This document shows, one piece after another, positions 28,363-37,222 of a stretch of 64,000 nucleotides of DNA; position 1 is the stretch's first letter, and each line of letters starts with the position of its first letter. Position numbers and translations under genes: made by a program. Location of the stretch: positions 124,001 to 188,000 of the forward strand of contig NZ_PVTH01000004.1 of NCBI RefSeq assembly GCF_003002875.1, in the 5' to 3' direction. The notes below the pieces were generated by a model, which did no database searches, was not told the origin of the DNA, and saw only the letters and a list, made by a program, of their open reading frames with translations. Source of the stretch: Arcticibacter pallidicorallinus (lineage in GTDB: Bacteria > Bacteroidota > Bacteroidia > Sphingobacteriales > Sphingobacteriaceae).

Positions 28363-29487
28363 ATGAACATACAGGAGCTATTGCAGAGAGCACTCAACTT
28401 TGATTTCCTTAGTCAGGCAGAGGGTGTTTACCTATTTAAACATGCGACTACCAATGAACTGATGTATACGGCTAATGAGCTCCGTAAAAAACAGGTTCCT
28501 CACGGAAAAGTCACATGGCAGATAGACCGCAATGTCAATACTACAAACGTGTGTATTGCCAATTGCAAATTTTGTAATTTTTTCAGGCGTCCCGGTCATG
28601 CCGAAAGCTATATTACTGACATAGAAACCTACAAGGTTAAAATCGAGGAAACGTTTCGTCTCGGCGGAGATCAGCTCCTTTTACAAGGTGGACATCATCC
28701 TGATTTGGGTCTCGCTTTTTATGCTAACCTATTTAAGCAGCTTAAAGAACTCTATCCTACTCTCAAACTACATTCTTTGGGCCCACCGGAGATTGCTCAC
28801 ATCGCAAAACTCGAGGGAATAAGTCATACAGAGGTCTTAAGAGAATTAATGGCATCAGGGCTCGACTCGCTTCCTGGTGCAGGAGCCGAAATATTAAATG
28901 ACCGTGTTCGTCGTCTGATATCAAAAGGCAAGTGCGGCGGAAAAGAATGGCTCGACGTCATGCGGGCCGCACATCAGCTGGGGCTAAGTTCGTCTGCAAC
29001 TATGATGTTTGGCCATGTGGAAACAATTGAAGAACGCTTTGAACACCTGGTGTGGATACGAGAAGTACAGTCCGAAAAGCCAGAGGGAACAGAAGGTTTC
29101 ATCGCATTCATACCATGGCCGTTCCAGGATGATGGCACCCTACTTAAAAGGGTGAGAGGAATTAAAAACGACGTATCTGCTGACGAGTATATCAGAATGT
29201 TGTCGTTGAGTCGTATCATGCTTCCAAATATCAAAAACATCCAGGCTTCCTGGTTAACAGTCGGAAAAGCAGTAGCGCAAATCTGCCTCCACGCTGGAGC
29301 TAATGACTTTGGATCGATCATGATTGAAGAGAATGTCGTCAGTGCCGCCGGTGCGCCCCACCGCTTCACTTCAGCCGGCATACAGCAGTCGATACGTGAG
29401 GCAGGATTTGAACCTCAGCTGCGTAATCAGCAGTATGGCTTCAGAGAAATTCCTCAAGAATTACAACAGCAAACTATTACGTATTAA
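28363..29487 (+). CDS. mqnC: Cyclic dehypoxanthine futalosine synthase
   Basis: A radical SAM enzyme of the futalosine route to menaquinone, cyclising dehypoxanthine futalosine. The 374-residue protein has the cluster motif with Cys at 64, 68 and 71 (CIANCKFC), then LLLQGGHHPDLG, HSLGPPEI, SLPGAGAEIL, ATMMFGHVET and GFIAFIPWPFQ, all typical of MqnC rather than MqnE. The start is preceded immediately by a minus-7 box, and no ribosome-binding sequence fits in between. No other mqn gene is in the window. A two-component pair follows on the same strand 53 bases later. Confidence 0.92.
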   Translation: MNIQELLQRALNFDFLSQAEGVYLFKHATTNELMYTANELRKKQVPHGKVTWQIDRNVNTTNVCIANCKFCNFFRRPGHAESYITDIETYKVKIEETFRLGGDQLLLQGGHHPDLGLAFYANLFKQLKELYPTLKLHSLGPPEIAHIAKLEGISHTEVLRELMASGLDSLPGAGAEILNDRVRRLISKGKCGGKEWLDVMRAAHQLGLSSSATMMFGHVETIEERFEHLVWIREVQSEKPEGTEGFIAFIPWPFQDDGTLLKRVRGIKNDVSADEYIRMLSLSRIMLPNIKNIQASWLTVGKAVAQICLHAGANDFGSIMIEENVVSAAGAPHRFTSAGIQQSIREAGFEPQLRNQQYGFREIPQELQQQTITY

Positions 29488-29540
29488 AGACATATTCACC
29501 ACTAATTGTTATTTTAGGTATTTTCAACAAAATTACCTAA

Positions 29541-30311
29541 ATGACTCTTCAAGCAATTATTGTCGACGACGAAGAATACAGTAGAAAATCACTCTTCTTT
29601 CTTATCCAGGAAAACTGTCCGGATGTACATGTCAGCCATATTGCCCAATCCGCTCAGGAAGCCCGGGATTTTGTCGCTAGCAATCGTATAGACCTCGCAT
29701 TCCTGGATATCGCCATGCCAAGAGAAACGGGCTTCGACCTGCTCCCCGCATTGCAGAAGCAGAATGTCATGGTGATCTTCACTACTGCGTATGACCAGTA
29801 TGCACTCAAAGCTATCAAGTCAAACGCAGTAGATTACCTTTTGAAACCCATCGATATTTCCGAACTAAAGGAGTCTGTAAACAAAGCAGTAAGATGGGCG
29901 GAGCTTATCAGCGCTCAGCCTGCTTCATCAAAACAAGAACAAAAAGCAGAAGATTGGACAAAAACAGCTGACTCGAAATCCAAAATCACTTTGCCGCATG
30001 CTCACGGATATCATGTTATCGAGCTCGAAGATATCGTGTACGTCGAAGCTGATAGTAACTATTCGGTATTCCACCTGAAGAAGGGCGACAAGATCGTGAT
30101 CTCCAAACCACTCAAAGAGTTTGAACTCTATTTGGAAGAGGGCAGCTTCATGCGCATTCATAAATCGATAATAATTAACTTCCGATTTGTAAGTGAGTAT
30201 TCCACCAGAAATGGAACCCAGGTCATCTTGAAAGACGGGAGGGCGCTGCCGGTTTCGAGAAGAAAATCAAATGAGTTTCAGGAGCGGTCACGACTGTACT
30301 TCCAAAGATGA
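29541..30311 (+). CDS. LytTR response regulator
   Basis: A 256-residue regulator with an N-terminal receiver (IIVDDEEYSRKS; acceptor Asp 56 in LAFLDIAMP; KPIDISEL at its end), a linker rich in Glu, Lys and Ser, and a C-terminal LytTR DNA-binding domain (DIVYVEADSNYSVFHL, MRIHKSIIINFRFV). It overlaps the start of the sensor kinase by four bases (ATGA), so they are a translationally coupled pair. Its target genes are unknown; LytTR sites are not recognisable here by eye. Confidence 0.95.
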   Translation: MTLQAIIVDDEEYSRKSLFFLIQENCPDVHVSHIAQSAQEARDFVASNRIDLAFLDIAMPRETGFDLLPALQKQNVMVIFTTAYDQYALKAIKSNAVDYLLKPIDISELKESVNKAVRWAELISAQPASSKQEQKAEDWTKTADSKSKITLPHAHGYHVIELEDIVYVEADSNYSVFHLKKGDKIVISKPLKEFELYLEEGSFMRIHKSIIINFRFVSEYSTRNGTQVILKDGRALPVSRRKSNEFQERSRLYFQR

Positions 30312-33244
30312 GTAAGATGAAATTCAACTACCTCAGGCTAGCCTTGATCGTCCTAGGGTTGATATCCTGCATCAGCGGCTTTTCAGCGACACTAAACTTC
30401 AGACACTATTCAGTGAACGATGGTCTGGCTAACTCAACAGTATACTATATCTTTCAAGACAGCAAAGATTTCATCTGGATTGCAACGGAAAGTGGTGTGA
30501 ACCGGTTCGACGGTAATAAATTTGAGTTATTCACAATGGACAACGGACTGTCAGACAATGAGGTCCTTCAGATACATGAGGACTCCTCCGGAAGAATCTG
30601 GTTCCTTACACTCAACGGAAAACTCAGTTACTTTTTCAACGAAACTTTCTTTAATACCACAACTGACCCTTGGTTGAAAAAGAGCATAGGGAACGGAAGC
30701 CTCACCTCCTTTTATGAAGATTCATTGTCAAGACTTTGGTTCTCAACGAATCAAAATAGGCTGATCCAAATCGATGCAGATAGAAAAATCCGCATCTTCT
30801 CATCTTCAGACCATTCTCTCCTCAACGCCTTCGTAACAGAAACCCCTCAAAAAGAACTAATCGCCTTTTCGGAACACTCCGTCTTTAAACTAACTCGGGA
30901 AGGCTTTGTACGAATGCCACTAAAAGATTTCCCATCATCGCCAAAAGCAATCTTTCGAGATCATGAGCGCAATAAGATCCTCTTCCTGAGCGCTTCGGGC
31001 CTGATGCAATACGACGGCTACACTACCAAGAAGGCAGGTGATACTCAGCAGAAAATCCCATCAGTTGTTAGCGGACTGCTTATGGAAACAAATAATACCT
31101 GGATTGGAACCATGGGTTTCGGTTTAATAGTCTATAATAACCAGAGCAAACTTTCTGAAGTTCATTTGAAGAATCTTAACATATCTCACATTCTAAAAGA
31201 TAAACAGGGGAACATTTGGATCTCTACTATAGGCAAAGGGGTTTACCTTCTACCCTATCAGAGAAACTTTACAAGACACATCACGAAATCAGATGGCCTA
31301 TCGGCAGATGCTATAACGAGTATTGCCAAAACTCAGGATGAAATTTTACTCGGATACAGCAACGGAAGTCTGGACATCCTGAAGGGTGAGACAGTTGAAA
31401 ACATCCTTTCCCAACCTCCGAATAATTATGACCCGGTAAAAAAGCTATATTATCAGGCGTCTTCCGGATCACTCTGGTACGCATCCGACAATACCCTTCT
31501 AAAAATCCTCAGTAACGGAAAACGAATCAATCTGCTCAACGATCCTCAATGGAGTCGTTATGCCCTAAAGTCGTTCAGCCTGAACAACAAGAACAGCCTG
31601 GCTGTGGCGTTAGCCTCAGGCGTCTACATTTTGAAAGATGAAGATACCGGCCAACGTGCCTACTCCAATCTCTCATCCTCGTCGCGCGTCCTTGGTCGTG
31701 CTTTCGCTGTGCACTACGACAGCGACGGTAACTTATGGTTTTCAAATATTCGGGGACTCCATTACTTAAAAGGAAAGAATCTGATTGAGCTTTATACTAA
31801 GTACCCACAACTCAGACATCGGATTACCGATATCGCTACGCTGTCGGATAATACAGTTCTATGCTCTTCTTATGGCTTTGGCATTTTTGTCGTGAAAGGT
31901 GGTAAACTCATCAAGACAATAACTACGAGCGATGGCTTGCCAAGCAACATCTGCAAAAAACTTTTTGTTGAGGGAACAAACGTCTGGGTCGTGACAGGAA
32001 AAGGAATAAGCAAGATGAGCTTTCAAGCCGATATTGCAAAGATCAATAACTACGATACTGAAAAAGGGCTTTTATCAAATGAGATCAACGATATTTATGT
32101 ACTGAAAGACACCGCTTATATTGCCAGTAACACCGGTCTGACCATTTTTAAAGAAACAGCTTCAGCAAAAACAACGTCATTGACGCCCGTGATTATACGT
32201 TCCGTATCCGTAAACAATAAGCTCTCCAGCTTTGAGAAGATCAAACACCTCTCTCACCGCGAGAATAATGTCAGCGTCACTTACATCTCTATGGATTATG
32301 CAAATCCTAAACGAGTGATGTATAGCTACAGAACTAACCTAAAAGAACCATGGATCGAAACGGACGAGCAAACAATAGAATTCAGTTCCTTAAAACCAGG
32401 CCGGTATAATTTGGAAATAAGGGCGAAGAGCATGTATACGGGCTGGACAAACCCAACAAAGATCCGTCTGAATATTGAGCAACCTTTATGGATGCGCTGG
32501 TGGTTCATTACGCTCGCGACTGCCTTTGTGTTTTTTTCACTCTTTTTACTCATGAGAAAGTATTACCGGGTTAAACAAGTCAAGGAGAAAGAGAAGTTAG
32601 TTACGAAAACCAGATTGATATCTCTGGAGCAACAGGCGTTACAAGCGATGATGAATCCTCACTTTATCTTCAATGTAATGAACTCTATCCAATATTTCAT
32701 CAATACCAGAGATAATGCCATGGCAAACCAGGTGCTTACCGGCTTTGCCAGATTGATCCGCAAAAACCTCGACATCTGCAATAAAAGCTATATCAGCATT
32801 GAGGAAGAAATCACTTACCTCGGATTATATCTTTCCCTGGAAAAGCTTCGTTTTGGAGAAAAAATGAGCTACAGCATCACCACCCATACAGACGTTGATC
32901 TGGCCAATACCTATATTCCCTCGATGCTCCTTCAGCCTTACGTGGAAAACGCTATATGGCATGGTATTATGCCGATGGATGATCCCGGGGAGATATATGT
33001 CGAGATCATCAGTGCCGAAGATAATCTGATTTTAACTATTCGTGACAATGGTATAGGCATCAATGAATCATTAAAATCAAAAAGTAGCGACCATATCAGC
33101 AGAGGCATGCAGCTAACTCAACAAAGAATTGGGCTGATGAACAAAATCAGCCGAAGCACGATGTCCATTTCGGTATCACAACAGCCTACGGGTGGTACAA
33201 TTGTCACGGTAACGATTCCTTTGAAACCGTTTACTCATTCATAG
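30308..33244 (+). CDS. Two-component sensor kinase with beta-propeller sensor and LytS-type kinase
   Basis: A 978-residue membrane sensor. It has an N-terminal signal/anchor, then a long periplasmic section with repeated two-component propeller units (patterns such as SVNDGLANSTVYYIFQDSKDF, WIATESGVNRF, DGLPSNICKKL), a Y_Y_Y domain (about residues 620-720), one transmembrane helix near 735, and a cytoplasmic LytS/His_kinase domain with the phospho-acceptor in MMNPHFIFNVMNS near residue 785 and an ATPase domain with DNGIGI. Kinases of this build detect extracellular carbohydrate or other polymers in related systems, but no polysaccharide-utilisation genes are adjacent. Its partner is the overlapping LytTR regulator. 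Confidence 0.93.
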   Translation: MSKMKFNYLRLALIVLGLISCISGFSATLNFRHYSVNDGLANSTVYYIFQDSKDFIWIATESGVNRFDGNKFELFTMDNGLSDNEVLQIHEDSSGRIWFLTLNGKLSYFFNETFFNTTTDPWLKKSIGNGSLTSFYEDSLSRLWFSTNQNRLIQIDADRKIRIFSSSDHSLLNAFVTETPQKELIAFSEHSVFKLTREGFVRMPLKDFPSSPKAIFRDHERNKILFLSASGLMQYDGYTTKKAGDTQQKIPSVVSGLLMETNNTWIGTMGFGLIVYNNQSKLSEVHLKNLNISHILKDKQGNIWISTIGKGVYLLPYQRNFTRHITKSDGLSADAITSIAKTQDEILLGYSNGSLDILKGETVENILSQPPNNYDPVKKLYYQASSGSLWYASDNTLLKILSNGKRINLLNDPQWSRYALKSFSLNNKNSLAVALASGVYILKDEDTGQRAYSNLSSSSRVLGRAFAVHYDSDGNLWFSNIRGLHYLKGKNLIELYTKYPQLRHRITDIATLSDNTVLCSSYGFGIFVVKGGKLIKTITTSDGLPSNICKKLFVEGTNVWVVTGKGISKMSFQADIAKINNYDTEKGLLSNEINDIYVLKDTAYIASNTGLTIFKETASAKTTSLTPVIIRSVSVNNKLSSFEKIKHLSHRENNVSVTYISMDYANPKRVMYSYRTNLKEPWIETDEQTIEFSSLKPGRYNLEIRAKSMYTGWTNPTKIRLNIEQPLWMRWWFITLATAFVFFSLFLLMRKYYRVKQVKEKEKLVTKTRLISLEQQALQAMMNPHFIFNVMNSIQYFINTRDNAMANQVLTGFARLIRKNLDICNKSYISIEEEITYLGLYLSLEKLRFGEKMSYSITTHTDVDLANTYIPSMLLQPYVENAIWHGIMPMDDPGEIYVEIISAEDNLILTIRDNGIGINESLKSKSSDHISRGMQLTQQRIGLMNKISRSTMSISVSQQPTGGTIVTVTIPLKPFTHS

Positions 33245-33349
33245 CAGCCGATAGCTCAATTCACCGAATAGACTATCGATCCATTCATTATTATTGTGCT
33301 GTTAACCTGAAATCAACAAACAAAAATATTTTTATCTAAGTGTGTGTTT

Positions 33350-33390
33350 AGCGGTTGAAGCTTCCCAAAAGTTTCACCGCTTTTTTTTTG
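33350..33390 (+). terminator. Terminator after the sensor kinase
   Basis: An imperfect ten-base stem, AGCGGTTGAA and TTTCACCGCT, followed by nine T residues. It lies about 100 bases after the kinase stop. Its T-tract end also supplies the minus-33 element (TTTG) of the next promoter. Confidence 0.75.
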
Positions 33391-33408
33391 CTTAAATTTT
33401 ACTTTGCC

Positions 33409-33416
33409 TACCTTTG
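33409..33416 (+). promoter_or_regulatory. scpB promoter: TTTG and TACCTTTG
   Basis: TACCTTTG matches the minus-7 consensus, and TTTG at 33387-33390 lies 18 bases before it, close to the usual minus-33 spacing. It ends seven bases before the TTG start at 33424, predicting a leaderless or nearly leaderless message. Confidence 0.7.
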
Positions 33417-33423
33417 CAGTCCA

Positions 33424-33969
33424 TTGGAAAATATAGCACAACATATCGAAGCCCTGATCTTTGCATCGGAGCAAAGCATTACCCAAAAAGATATTTCACT
33501 CGTCTTACAGGAAATCTTCCAAGTAAGCATACCCTTGACAGACCTTCAGAAACATCTTAACACGATCGTGAGAAAATACAGTGATGATGCCTTTCCATTT
33601 TCAGTCGTAGAAATAAACGGCGGATATCAGTTTCTAACGAAATCAGCTTATCATCTTAGTGTACATAAATTGCAGATCCAGCGGTCAAAGAAAAAGCTCA
33701 GTCAGGCTGCTCTCGAAACATTATCGATTATAGCATATAAACAACCTGTCACTAAGCTTGATGTCGAACAGATTCGCGGAGTGAACTGCGACTACACGAT
33801 ACAAAAGCTGCTTGAAAAAGATCTGATTGCCATCTCTGGTAAGTCTAAAGCTATTGGAAAGCCCTTACTCTATAGCACAAGCGCTACATTTATGGACTAC
33901 TTTGGAATTAATTCTGCAGCGGAACTACCTCAAATCAAGGATCTACCGTCGGAGACGGAGATTATTTAA
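33424..33969 (+). CDS. scpB: Chromosome segregation and condensation protein ScpB
   Basis: A subunit of the SMC-ScpAB condensin complex that compacts and helps segregate the chromosome. The 181-residue product has two winged-helix domains: ENIAQHIEALIFASEQSIT with QKDISLVLQEIF, and LSQAALETLSIIAYKQPVTK with VEQIRGVNCDYTIQKLLEK. I start it at TTG 33424 because the promoter box at 33409-33416 excludes the longer frame, whose extra N-terminus (KSFTAFFLLKF) does not look like ScpB. No scpA or smc is nearby. Confidence 0.88.
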   Translation: MENIAQHIEALIFASEQSITQKDISLVLQEIFQVSIPLTDLQKHLNTIVRKYSDDAFPFSVVEINGGYQFLTKSAYHLSVHKLQIQRSKKKLSQAALETLSIIAYKQPVTKLDVEQIRGVNCDYTIQKLLEKDLIAISGKSKAIGKPLLYSTSATFMDYFGINSAAELPQIKDLPSETEII

Positions 33970-34133
33970 AATGCATCTGAATGAGAATGCATGAATACGT
34001 TTCTCAGAAGCCCATTTTTCTATTATTTTTGACTCCAAAATAAAACAAGCTGAAGCAAAATTTTTCTAAATTTAAAGGAGGGAATATCTCCTAAAGTGGG
34101 TAAGCAAAAAATAATTTTAGAGCAAATAGAAAC
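33970..34133. other. Intergenic region before the small acidic gene
   Basis: 164 bases, A+T-rich, with no recognised RNA or gene. A GGAGGG purine run occurs at about 34077-34083, too far from the next ATG (34134) to be its ribosome-binding site. Confidence 0.4.
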
Positions 34134-34268
34134 ATGAAAAATTCAGTGACAAAACCGGAAGAGTTAGATGACGAGCTTTTTAATGAAGACGAGGAAGGAT
34201 TTACCGATCCGATTGAAGATCTTGGTGGCTTCGACGATTTAAATGAGTTTGACGACGATGAGTTTTAA
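34134..34268 (+). CDS. Very small acidic protein, function unknown
   Basis: An ATG-started frame of 44 residues, MKNSVTKPEELDDELFNEDE followed by EGFTDPIEDLGG and ending in FDDDEF. About 40 percent of residues are Asp or Glu, and there is no predicted helix-turn-helix or membrane segment. Similar very short acidic proteins are often unannotated in Bacteroidota. It is followed by a perfect inverted repeat before the GNAT-like gene. I do not know a function; a disordered binding or adaptor role would be a guess. Confidence 0.65.
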   Translation: MKNSVTKPEELDDELFNEDEEGFTDPIEDLGGFDDLNEFDDDEF

Positions 34269-34290
34269 AGGCGCTCCGCTGCCTTAATTC

Positions 34291-34328
34291 AGGCTGTAGC
34301 TGTAATTCATAGCTTACAGCTACAGCCT
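34291..34328. terminator. Perfect 15-base inverted repeat between the acidic gene and the GNAT-like gene
   Basis: AGGCTGTAGCTGTAA and its exact complement flank an 8-base loop. There is no T-tract on either side, so it may be a factor-dependent terminator, an mRNA-stabilising hairpin or a binding site. It ends 15 bases before the next ATG. Confidence 0.55.
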
Positions 34329-34343
34329 GACAACCTTGTAAAT

Positions 34344-35462
34344 ATGATTATTACTGAAGTAAAGACAAAAAAAGACAGAAAGGAATTTCTAGACATAGCA
34401 AGAATCATATATAAGGATGCTGAGGCTTGGGTTTCTCCTCTTGACAACGATGTGGAGGCAGTGTTTAATCCCTCACAGAACAATTTTCACAAACACGGTA
34501 AGATCATCAGGTGGACTTTAAAAAGCTCTTCCGGAGACCCTTTGGGACGTGTTGCAGCGTTCATTAACGACAACAAAGCTTTTACGTATCCACAGCCAAC
34601 CGGTGGAATAGGCTTTTTTGAATGTGTAAACGACCAGCACGCGGCCAACTATTTGTTTGACACGGCCAGGGAATGGCTCAAATCACATGGTATGGAAGCG
34701 ATGGATGGTCCCATTAACTTTGGAGAGAACGACACTTTCTGGGGGCTGCTGGTAGAAGGTTTCACTCAACCGTCTTACGGCATGAACTATCATCACCCCT
34801 ATTACAAAGCATTATTTGAGAATTATGGTTTTCAGCCTCTTTACGAACAAATAACCAATCATCTCGACGTAAATAAGCCTTTTCCTGAACGCTTCACGCG
34901 GATTGCAAATTGGGTGATCAAAAAGCCTGGCTATAGCTTTAAACCACTCGACCCGAAGAAGATCGACGAGTTTGCCAGCGACTTCATGGAAATATATAAC
35001 GACGCCTGGAAAGACTTCGATAATTTCGTCCCAATTAATAACGCCACTATAATTGAAACTTTTCGGAAGATGAAAACAATCATGGATCCCAACCTGATAT
35101 GGTTTTCTTACGTTAACGGAGAAGCTGCTTCTTTCGTTATTATTCTTCCTGACGCTAATCAAATAATTAAATCTTTCAACGGAAAGCTTGGCCTCATCGA
35201 AAAGATCAAATTCCTTTATCTTCGATGGAAGGGCGTATCGAGAATGCGGGCCATCGTAATGGGAACGAAAACCGCCTATCAGAAGCATGGTCTGGAATCT
35301 GCAATGTTTATTAAGCTGAAAGAATATGTCCTACCTCTTGGTAGGTACAAAGAGCTCGAGCTGTCATGGGTAGGCGATTTTAACGACAAGATGCTCGCAC
35401 TCCATGAAGCTACAGGTGCTTCCTTCGGAAAAAAGCACGTGACCCTAAGGAAGGTCTTTTAA
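34344..35462 (+). CDS. GNAT-superfamily-like protein
   Basis: A 372-residue soluble protein whose N-terminal half has FLDIARIIYKDAEAWVSPLD and a beta-alpha pattern with GGIGFFECVNDQHAANYLFD, followed by GMEAMDGPINFGENDTFWGLL and SYGMNYHHPYYKALFENYGF. This pattern is seen in a widespread family related to acetyltransferases (YghO-like). The C-terminal half repeats a GNAT-like core, ending LELSWVGDFNDKMLALHEATGA. No catalytic residue can be assigned and the substrate is unknown. It is convergent with the XRE regulator. Confidence 0.72.
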   Translation: MIITEVKTKKDRKEFLDIARIIYKDAEAWVSPLDNDVEAVFNPSQNNFHKHGKIIRWTLKSSSGDPLGRVAAFINDNKAFTYPQPTGGIGFFECVNDQHAANYLFDTAREWLKSHGMEAMDGPINFGENDTFWGLLVEGFTQPSYGMNYHHPYYKALFENYGFQPLYEQITNHLDVNKPFPERFTRIANWVIKKPGYSFKPLDPKKIDEFASDFMEIYNDAWKDFDNFVPINNATIIETFRKMKTIMDPNLIWFSYVNGEAASFVIILPDANQIIKSFNGKLGLIEKIKFLYLRWKGVSRMRAIVMGTKTAYQKHGLESAMFIKLKEYVLPLGRYKELELSWVGDFNDKMLALHEATGASFGKKHVTLRKVF

Positions 35463-35490
35463 TAGCGATAGCCGCAATTTTACCGCGGCC

Positions 35491-35832
35491 TCAGGACAGC
35501 ACTTTCGACTGTCTTAATTCATCAAACAAATCGATGATCTTTTTCTGAAGCGCGATAATTTCCGTCTCCCGCTCCCGGAGCTTCTTGTTACTTACCTCCA
35601 GATCAGAAACATATTTCTCCTGCTCTTCCGAGTCGTTATACGTCAGAAGCTGAATAACAGACAAATCAAATAGTTTCGCGATCTGTTCAAGCCGCGACAA
35701 GTTGATATCCGTAATTCCTGTTTCGATTTTGGAAAACGCTGGAATAGAGATGTCCAGCCTTTTGGCTACGTCCTCTTGACTCCAGCCGTTTTGATGGCGG
35801 AGGAGCCTGATTTTTTTTCCTAATGTATTCAT
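35491..35832 (-). CDS. XRE-family helix-turn-helix regulator with C-terminal coiled coil
   Basis: A 113-residue regulator. Residues 1-65 form a Cro/C1-type DNA-binding domain (KKIRLLRHQNGWSQEDVAKRL, then SIPAFSKIETGITDINLSRLEQIAKLF). The remainder is a charged helix (VSDLEVSNKKLRERETEII) likely to form a coiled-coil dimer. I start at the ATG at 35832 (MNTLGKK), which lies just after the mpl stop and avoids a longer frame that overlaps it. It is the last gene of a five-gene minus-strand unit and may or may not regulate it. Confidence 0.85.
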   Translation of the reverse strand: MNTLGKKIRLLRHQNGWSQEDVAKRLDISIPAFSKIETGITDINLSRLEQIAKLFDLSVIQLLTYNDSEEQEKYVSDLEVSNKKLRERETEIIALQKKIIDLFDELRQSKVLS

Positions 35833-35836
35833 TTTG

Positions 35837-37207
35837 TTAATTCTTAGGTGTATAATGTGCTGTTCTCTTGGCAACTGCATCAAGATCCAGTCCGCCAAAA
35901 TTACCTGAGCTCATAAGAAGCAAATTTTTACCCTTATAATTAATACAACTCAAAAATTCGTCCAATATTTCACAATTATTAAAAAAAATCAACTTATTAT
36001 TACCAAATGCTGCTTTTACAATGTCTTCATCATATGGTGTAAGTTTTTTTTGCTCAAAAGTTTTTTGATTGATATACACCACCGGGATGTCAGCATGGTC
36101 TATACTTCCTTTGTATTCACCAAGAAAATCAGGATTAAGGCTGCTAAACGTGTGAAGTTCAATCACCGCAACAAGCTCCCTGTCTGGAAACTGACGCTTT
36201 ACCGCCTGAACAGTTGCCTTCAATTTCGAGGGTGAATGAGCAAAATCTTTATACACCGAGGTATTTTCATTAGAAGCCAGAAGTTCCAGCCTTCTCGATG
36301 CTCCTTTGAAAGACCCCATGGCCTCATAAAACCGCTGATTACTAACACCTAGCTTCTCGCAAACTGAGAAAGCCGCCTGCATATTGTATAAATTATGCTC
36401 TCCAAAAACATGCAGAGCCGTTTCCTCGTTCCCGTTTTGTAGATAGGTTACCCCATTTCTCGTTACGCTCTCGATAGCTGAATATCCAATCTTCTGTATA
36501 TTTGATTGATTATTATTGATAACAGCTTTCACCGCTTCATCGTCCTGATTAAAGAACAGTGTCCCTCTTGGTTCCATACTGTCTATGAACAGGCCGAACT
36601 GCTCAGCATAGTTCTCAAAAGTTGGAAACACGTTGATGTGATCCCAGGCGATTCCACTAATAACCCCTATATGTGCGTGATACAGATGGAACTTCGGTCG
36701 CCGATCTATTGGCGAAGCCAGATATTCGTCCCCTTCAATAACGATGACCTTTGCATCTGTGATTCTAACCATTGTTTCAAAGCCGGCCAGCTGAGCTCCT
36801 ACCAGATAATCAAAATCGATATCACATTTTTGTAATACATGCAGAATCATCGAGGTTATGGTAGTCTTTCCGTGACTCCCTCCAATCACCACCCGCTGCT
36901 TGTCTCTTGACTGCTCGAAGATATATTCTGGATAGGAATAAACTTTGATCCCCAGCTCCTGCGCTCTCAGCAATTCAGGATTATCTACCCGCGCATGCAT
37001 TCCTAAAATTACTGCATCAAGATTCGGCTGAATGCGCTCTGCATTCCAACCCAGTTCGTCTGGATAAATTCCGTGCTTCTTCAACCGGGATGATGAAGGC
37101 TCAACGATTGCATCGTCTGAACCAGATATCTCATATCCCTTTAGCTTCAGAGCGATTGCCAGATTGTGCATGGCGCTGCCCGCTATTGCTATAAAATGTA
37201 GGCGCAT
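35837..37207 (-). CDS. mpl: UDP-N-acetylmuramate:tripeptide ligase (Mpl)
   Basis: A peptidoglycan-recycling enzyme that attaches the L-Ala-gamma-D-Glu-meso-Dap tripeptide to UDP-MurNAc. The 456-residue Mur-ligase-family protein begins MRLHFIAIAGSAMHNLAIAL (UDP-sugar-binding fold), has the ATP loop VVIGGSHGKTTITSMIL near residue 110, the central-domain stretch ISGIAWDHINVFPT, and the C-terminal domain with VYKDFAHSPSKLKATVQA. MurC is similar, but the N-terminus and spacing favour Mpl. It follows prmA by 15 bases. Confidence 0.87.
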   Translation of the reverse strand: MRLHFIAIAGSAMHNLAIALKLKGYEISGSDDAIVEPSSSRLKKHGIYPDELGWNAERIQPNLDAVILGMHARVDNPELLRAQELGIKVYSYPEYIFEQSRDKQRVVIGGSHGKTTITSMILHVLQKCDIDFDYLVGAQLAGFETMVRITDAKVIVIEGDEYLASPIDRRPKFHLYHAHIGVISGIAWDHINVFPTFENYAEQFGLFIDSMEPRGTLFFNQDDEAVKAVINNNQSNIQKIGYSAIESVTRNGVTYLQNGNEETALHVFGEHNLYNMQAAFSVCEKLGVSNQRFYEAMGSFKGASRRLELLASNENTSVYKDFAHSPSKLKATVQAVKRQFPDRELVAVIELHTFSSLNPDFLGEYKGSIDHADIPVVYINQKTFEQKKLTPYDEDIVKAAFGNNKLIFFNNCEILDEFLSCINYKGKNLLLMSSGNFGGLDLDAVAKRTAHYTPKN

Positions 37208-37222
37208 ATATAAATGATTAGA

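Noticed and set aside
34077-34083. GGAGGG as a Shine-Dalgarno sequence
   Set aside because: It is about 50 bases before the nearest ATG at 34134, outside the useful range.
34812-35288. Minus-strand open frame of 158 codons inside the GNAT-like gene
   Set aside because: Antisense to a better coding frame, no family features, no promoter or ribosome-binding context.
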